Assembly: GCF_036248255.1 (NCBI RefSeq)
Contig: NZ_CP109178.1
Coordinates: 7,941,001 to 8,005,000, forward strand
Direction: 5' to 3'
Length of the DNA: 64,000 bases
From: Streptomyces sp. NBC_01717
GTDB taxonomy: Bacteria > Actinomycetota > Actinomycetes > Streptomycetales > Streptomycetaceae
Part shown: positions 59,927-64,000 of the stretch, one piece after another
Numbering within the stretch: the first letter of the stretch is position 1
How the letters are laid out: every line of letters starts with the position of its first letter
Notes under the pieces: model-generated
Told to the model about the DNA's origin: nothing
The model's input: the letters and a program-made list of their open reading frames with translations, nothing else
Databases searched by the model: none
Program-made: the position numbers and the translations under genes

Positions 59927-62305
59927 ATGATCAGTCCGAAACCTGGCGGTTGGCCGTACGCCTTCGACGGCCTGGCCACCGCCGTACTCGACAGCCGGGG
60001 GACCGTGCTGGGGTGGACCGAGACGGCGGCGGACCTGACTGGGCTGACGGCCAAGGATGTCTGCGGCCGCCCTGTGCAGGAACTGCTGGCCGACCTCCCG
60101 GGCGACGCGGATACGGCCACGGAGATACCTGCATTCGGCCAGGTACGGCTGCGCCGCCGTTCTGGAGAGATCATCCCCGTCACATTCCGGGCGACGCGGG
60201 TTACAGGGTCTTCCGATCTCCTCGTCGTGGCAGCGCCTACACAGAACGTGTCCGATCAACAGCAAGGCGTAGAACTCCTGCGCGCGTTTTCCTCCCAGGA
60301 TCGGATCGCAATCGCCCTGCATGATCGGGACCTGGTCATCGTGCACAGCAACAACGTGTCGGGCGTCTTTGGCTGTCCCTCCGTGCCGCCGAGGGGCCGG
60401 CTGCGCGACGTGCTGATGGACGGGGACGCTGAGGAAATCGAAATGTTCCTGCGTCAGGTCCTCGACACGGGCGCACCGTTGGTCCGCAGGGACCAGCCAG
60501 TGAGGTGGCAGCACGACCAGGCACGGCAGCGTGCCATGTCACTGTCCGCCTTCCGCCTCGAGGACGGGCGGGGGCGACCGACCGGAGTGGTAGCGCTGTA
60601 CATCGATACCACTGATCAATGGCGGGCTCGTCGGGACCTGGACCTCGCTCGTAAGACGGCCGAGCGCGTCGGGGGGTCCCTCGATGTCGTGCGCACGGCG
60701 CAGGACCTGGCGGATGTAATGGCGCCGGCCTTCGGAGACTTCGCCGCGGTCGATCTCGCGGAGGCCGTATTCGACGGTGACGAACCCGCGATGCGGCTGG
60801 GCGGTGGAGATCTTTGTCTACGCAACGCTGCGATGGCACCGGCCGCCGAGGGGTGGCCGGCTGGCATCGAGCGCGGCGACCCGGTTCCACCGTTCCTCGA
60901 TCACCCCATCCTGCGCAGTTTTCAACACGGTGAGACGGTCATCCTCAGCCGCGACGAGTACATTTCTGTGATCGGCGATCCGCAGCTGGTCGAGTTCCTT
61001 CTGCCGAAGGGCTGTCATTCGGTGATGGTGGCGCCGTTGCACGCTCGCGGCCTCACGCTCGGCGATGTGTCCGTCTGGCGCGTCGGTTCCTCCGTTCCGT
61101 TCACTGAGGACGAGGCGGATCTCATGGCTCAGATCGCGTCGAGGGGCGCACTCGCCATCGACAATGCCCGCCGTTACACGCGAGAGCACCGGGCGGCTGT
61201 TGCATTGCAGCGACGTCTTCTTCCTCCGGCCACGACCGACGCTCCGGCAGGCGAGACTGCAGGTGTCTACCTGCCCGCGGGCGGCGGAGCGGAGATCGGC
61301 GGCGACTGGTTCGATGCCATTGCTTTGCCTTCTCTCCGGCTGGCCCTTGTCGCCGGGGATGTCGTCGGCCATGGCATGCCCGCGAGCGCCACCATGGGAC
61401 GCCTGCGCGCCGCCATCCAGACGCTCGCGGACCTCGAACTCGAGCCCGACGAGCTGCTCACCCGGATCGCGGACTTGGTCCAGCGCCTTGCGACCGAAGC
61501 CCCACCGGCAGACCAGGACACCGTCGGTGCCACGTGCCTGTACGCGGTCTACGACCCAGTCACTCAATGCTGCACCCTGGCCAGTGCCGGGCATCCGCCG
61601 CCCGTTCTGGTCCGGCCCGACGGGACCGTCGAGGTGGTTGAGGTCTCCCCGGGACCACCACTCGCCATCTGCGGCATGCCGTATGAGACCACCACGATCG
61701 ACCTCGAGCCGGGTAGCGTCCTCGCCCTCTATACCGACGGGCTGATCGAACGGGAGGGCGACGACATCGGCCAAGGGCTGCGGCACCTGATGGACACTCT
61801 CGCCGCGACCTGTCGGCCGGAGCGCCCTCTGGAAGAAACCGGCGCGGCTCTCCTCGCCAACCTGGCTGACCAGGCGCCGCGCGACGACGCGGCCCTGCTG
61901 CTGGCTCGCACCCGCGCCGTCCCGGCGAAGGACACCGCTCAGTGGCAGATCCCGGCCGATCCTGCCGCCGTCTCCGAGGCCCGAGCATGGACAACCCGCC
62001 AACTCACCAGGTGGGGGCTGGACGACCTCCTGTTCACCACCGAACTCATCGTCAGCGAACTGGTGACCAACGCCATCCGCTATGGTCGTCCGCCTGCGGA
62101 ACTGCGTCTGATTCGCCACGACGTTCTGGTCTGCGAGGTCACCGACTCCAGTCCCACCCAGCCTCGCCTGCGGCGTGCCGCAACCACCGACGAGGGAGGA
62201 CGTGGCCTGTTCCTCGTCGCCCAGCTCGCCATGCGCTGGGGCTGCCGCTACAACCCAGGCGGCAAGACGATCTGGGCCGAGCAGCTCGTCGAGTACCCGC
62301 ACTGA
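59927..62305 (+). CDS. PAS/GAF-SpoIIE phosphatase with HATPase domain, second copy
   Basis: A 792-aa paralogue of the protein at 8828-11323. The domain order is an N-terminal PAS (TAVLDSRGTVLGW), a second PAS-like region (about 125-225), GAF (about 235-410), SpoIIE phosphatase (GGDWFDAIAL, VAGDVVGHGMPASATMG, LALYTDGLIERE) and a C-terminal RsbW-type ATPase (ELIVSELVTNAIRYG, DEGGRGLFLVAQL). Metal-binding Asp residues of the PP2C fold are present in both blocks. GAGG lies 9 bases before the chosen ATG. It probably acts in partner switching of stress or development sigma factors; the input signal is unknown. Confidence 0.87.
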   Translation: MISPKPGGWPYAFDGLATAVLDSRGTVLGWTETAADLTGLTAKDVCGRPVQELLADLPGDADTATEIPAFGQVRLRRRSGEIIPVTFRATRVTGSSDLLVVAAPTQNVSDQQQGVELLRAFSSQDRIAIALHDRDLVIVHSNNVSGVFGCPSVPPRGRLRDVLMDGDAEEIEMFLRQVLDTGAPLVRRDQPVRWQHDQARQRAMSLSAFRLEDGRGRPTGVVALYIDTTDQWRARRDLDLARKTAERVGGSLDVVRTAQDLADVMAPAFGDFAAVDLAEAVFDGDEPAMRLGGGDLCLRNAAMAPAAEGWPAGIERGDPVPPFLDHPILRSFQHGETVILSRDEYISVIGDPQLVEFLLPKGCHSVMVAPLHARGLTLGDVSVWRVGSSVPFTEDEADLMAQIASRGALAIDNARRYTREHRAAVALQRRLLPPATTDAPAGETAGVYLPAGGGAEIGGDWFDAIALPSLRLALVAGDVVGHGMPASATMGRLRAAIQTLADLELEPDELLTRIADLVQRLATEAPPADQDTVGATCLYAVYDPVTQCCTLASAGHPPPVLVRPDGTVEVVEVSPGPPLAICGMPYETTTIDLEPGSVLALYTDGLIEREGDDIGQGLRHLMDTLAATCRPERPLEETGAALLANLADQAPRDDAALLLARTRAVPAKDTAQWQIPADPAAVSEARAWTTRQLTRWGLDDLLFTTELIVSELVTNAIRYGRPPAELRLIRHDVLVCEVTDSSPTQPRLRRAATTDEGGRGLFLVAQLAMRWGCRYNPGGKTIWAEQLVEYPH

Positions 62306-62686
62306 ACCGCGGCCCCCTCGTTGTGCTGCAGGCGACGACGCGGTGAGCGCGGCTCCTGCGCAGTGAGAGTCGCTGCGCGCCCTTTAACGCAGATTGTTTG
62401 CACATAGTCATTAAGTGCGGCTGGGTTGACCTGGCCCATTGAAGTGAGCGAAGACCACGCATGACAGCCGCGCCCACGGCCACTGACAGCGCCCGTTCTG
62501 CCACGGGCCGAGCCTGGCTGAGGTCGTAGCGGTCCCGGTCGGCGGGGCCCTCTGAGCCGAGGAGCACAACGGTGAACTGTGGGGTGCACGGGTTCCCCCT
62601 GCCCCTGGCGGTCGCCGAGCATGGCGACTCGCAAGTCCGTTCCGGTCAGGTGCGTTCGCGGTCGATTCAGGGCGCGCACAGCCTGC
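62306..62686. other. Intergenic region inside the right inverted repeat, no gene
   Basis: About 380 bases between the phosphatase and the second secreted-protein gene, which are convergent. Neither a gene nor a clear terminator is visible; in particular, copy 2 lacks the terminator that follows copy 1. Confidence 0.45.
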
Positions 62687-62733
62687 CGGCGATGCGAACG
62701 GTTTGGGCCTGTGGGCGCAAGGTGGTGTGTGTC

Positions 62734-63126
62734 TCAGTGGTCGTTGTGGTTGCGGTTGTGGTGGTTCCAGTCGCGGGCGTCGTGTTCATAGCGGTTCCAG
62801 TGGTGCCGGTACGACCTGTCGAACTTCCAGCCGCATTCAGTGTCATCCCAGCGGTAGCAGTGACCATCGCGGCTGTATCGGGTCGAGTCGTTGACGCGGT
62901 CGTCGTGATGCCGGCCGCGGACTCCGTCCCAGCAGTAGCCCTGCTCGATCAGGTAGCTGACACCGTGGTCCCAGCGGTAGTCGGTGGCCTTGACGCTGAC
63001 GGCCGGACGCTGAACGTGTGCGAAGTCAGGAGTCGCGGCCGAAGCGGTGCCCCCGGCACCGAGAACGGCAACACCTGCCACCACTACGGAGGTAGCAGTG
63101 AGAGAGAGGCGCTTCTTGAGCTTCAT
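62734..63126 (-). CDS. Small secreted His/Trp/Asp-rich protein, copy 2
   Basis: Encodes the same 130-aa protein as 39407-39799 without a single coding difference: Sec signal peptide, three Cys and a His/Asn-rich tail. It is transcribed inward, toward the phosphatase gene. Its -10 box is nearer consensus (TATTAA) and its first operator is a better palindrome than in copy 1, so it may be expressed or repressed differently. Confidence 0.8.
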   Translation of the reverse strand: MKLKKRLSLTATSVVVAGVAVLGAGGTASAATPDFAHVQRPAVSVKATDYRWDHGVSYLIEQGYCWDGVRGRHHDDRVNDSTRYSRDGHCYRWDDTECGWKFDRSYRHHWNRYEHDARDWNHHNRNHNDH

Positions 63127-63214
63127 GGTCATTCCTTCCGGATTGGTGCAATCTGCACCATCAGTTGCTTGCGCAGGCGATGTGATGCGCCCGGCGTCCT
63201 CGAAGAGTGCCTTT

Positions 63215-63271
63215 CCATACGCCGTACGGAACTGCCCTTCATTAATACCATACGGCGTATGGAAGTGTCGA
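63215..63271 (-). promoter_or_regulatory. Promoter and paired operators, copy 2
   Basis: Read on the minus strand: a -35 box TCGACA (63271-63266), operator CCATACGCCGTATGG (63262-63248), a -10 box TATTAA (63247-63242), and a second operator CCGTACGGCGTATGG (63229-63215). Confidence 0.6.
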
Positions 63272-63276
63272 GGGCG

Positions 63277-63707
63277 ACTCACGGAAGAGGGGCTAGGGCG
63301 GACTGGGTGTCCGTCTAACGAGCAAAAAAATTTCCCTCGGCCAGTCACCTGGGCGCTGTGGCAGTTGCATCTGCTCCTCGGCCACGGAGTACGACCGTGG
63401 GCAGCCATCCACACGTATGGTTTTGGCCAGCTTGGCGGCTGGTGCACGCTCACGGAGCCCGAGTGTGGATACCGCAGGTCAGGAGAACTTCGCATTCGCG
63501 GGGCCCGTGGTTCTCCCACGGGAAAACGGCGGGGAGCTGAAGCGGCTTGAAGCGGGCCAGAACGGGTTGATGCGGGCCGAAGCGCTGAGTGTCTAGCCTG
63601 GTCAGAGGGAATTCGCAGGTCAGCGCGCCGCAAGGGGCCCACTCGCAATCGGCTCCGGCCCAAGCCCCGGCCTCCGTCGGCACGGAGCACCTTCCGTCCC
63701 CGGGGGA
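63277..63707. other. Intergenic region, no supported gene
   Basis: About 430 bases outside the right repeat. It holds an A-rich stretch (around 63325) and a small inverted repeat (CCCGTGG/CCACGGG near 63505-63523), but no recognisable coding sequence. Confidence 0.4.
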
Positions 63708-64000
63708 GTGGGCAGCCGGCACGCCCGGCGCCTCGGGCTTCCGGTCGCCACCGCGCTGGTCATGGGAAACATCATCGGCGGCGGCATCTTCCTGCTCCCC
63801 GTGTCCGTCGCCCCGTACGGCACCATCAGCCTCGTCGCCTTCGGTGCCATCGCCCTCGCGCTCGTCTTCGGGCGGCTCGCGCAGCGCGACCCGCGCACCG
63901 GCGGGCCGTACGTCTACGTGCGCGAGGCCTTCGGTGATTTCGCGGGCTTCCTGGCCGCCTGGTCGTACTGGATCACCTCCTGGGTGAGCAACGCGGCGCT
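63708..64000 (+). CDS. Amino acid permease (APC family), N-terminal part, runs off the window
   Basis: The frame reads RRLGLPVATALVMGNIIGGG, then FLLPVSVAPYGTISLVAFG, ALALVFGRLA, RTGGPYVYVREAFGDF and AAWSYWITSW. These are the first three membrane segments of an APC-superfamily amino acid or polyamine transporter of the arginine/agmatine antiporter type. The GTG at 63708 is a tentative start; the purine-rich stretch before it is too close for a good ribosome site. The second membrane segment seems a few residues shorter than usual. Confidence 0.8.
   Translation, partial: MGSRHARRLGLPVATALVMGNIIGGGIFLLPVSVAPYGTISLVAFGAIALALVFGRLAQRDPRTGGPYVYVREAFGDFAGFLAAWSYWITSWVSNAA

Larger units (their letters stand above)
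62687..63276 (-). repeat. 590-bp duplicated unit, copy 2
   Basis: The reverse complement of 39257-39846, with two substitutions seen by eye, both in the promoter/operator region. Sequences beyond 62687 and 63276 are unrelated to the flanks of copy 1. Confidence 0.95.

Overview
The window is chromosomal DNA of an actinomycete, most probably Streptomyces. Base composition is very GC-rich, with GC-rich third codon positions. It carries two SsgA-like sporulation proteins, two RsbU/SpoIIE-type phosphatases fused to HATPase domains, a class F sortase, a PknB-type kinase, Streptomyces-style sugar ABC genes without their own ATPase, and many TetR regulators. I see no rRNA, tRNA, CRISPR array or intact insertion sequence. 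The content is that of an accessory chromosomal region.

Left third (1-24.4 kb). A Tat-exported penicillin/AHL acylase comes first, then an epoxide-hydrolase-like protein whose nucleophile position is Ala, and a secreted GH92 mannosidase behind a LacI-type palindrome. A saccharopine-dehydrogenase-like enzyme is divergent from a TetR regulator. Next are a PAS/GAF/PP2C/HATPase phosphatase, 14 tandem copies of an 8-bp repeat, and a tight operon: anchored DUF4232 protein, class F sortase, ECF sigma factor, membrane DUF4232 protein. A Ser/Thr kinase, a methyltransferase, a detached respiratory set (cytochrome b; oxidase subunits I and IV) and a membrane glycosyltransferase follow.

Middle (24.4-39 kb). 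A sugar locus holds a GH1 glucosidase, two ABC permeases, a binding lipoprotein and a GH31 alpha-xylosidase. Between the last two lie what look like shrunken remains of a divergent xylA/xylB pair. An 18-bp palindrome on a good promoter sits there. Then come a blasticidin-S-deaminase-like enzyme, a MazG-like protein, an esterase, a VOC protein, two SDRs (one without its catalytic Tyr/Lys) and an aminoglycoside phosphotransferase family protein.

Right third (39-64 kb). A 590-bp unit encoding a small secreted protein occurs twice, in inverted orientation, at 39257-39846 and 62687-63276, with only two base differences. The copies bound about 22.8 kb containing two SsgA-like genes, TetR regulators (one beside an MMPL remnant), an aromatic meta-cleavage operon (extradiol dioxygenase, FAH-family hydrolase, FAD hydroxylase, acetoacetyl-CoA synthetase), a nitroreductase, an alcohol dehydrogenase, a self-sufficient P450 (CYP102/BM3 type), an IS3 remnant and a second phosphatase. 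One 15-bp palindrome, CCRTACGNCGTAYGG, occurs in pairs at both copies of the secreted-protein gene, at two paralogous TetR genes and in front of the P450. This suggests one uncharacterised regulon spread across and bounding the segment, and it is the most interesting signal I found.
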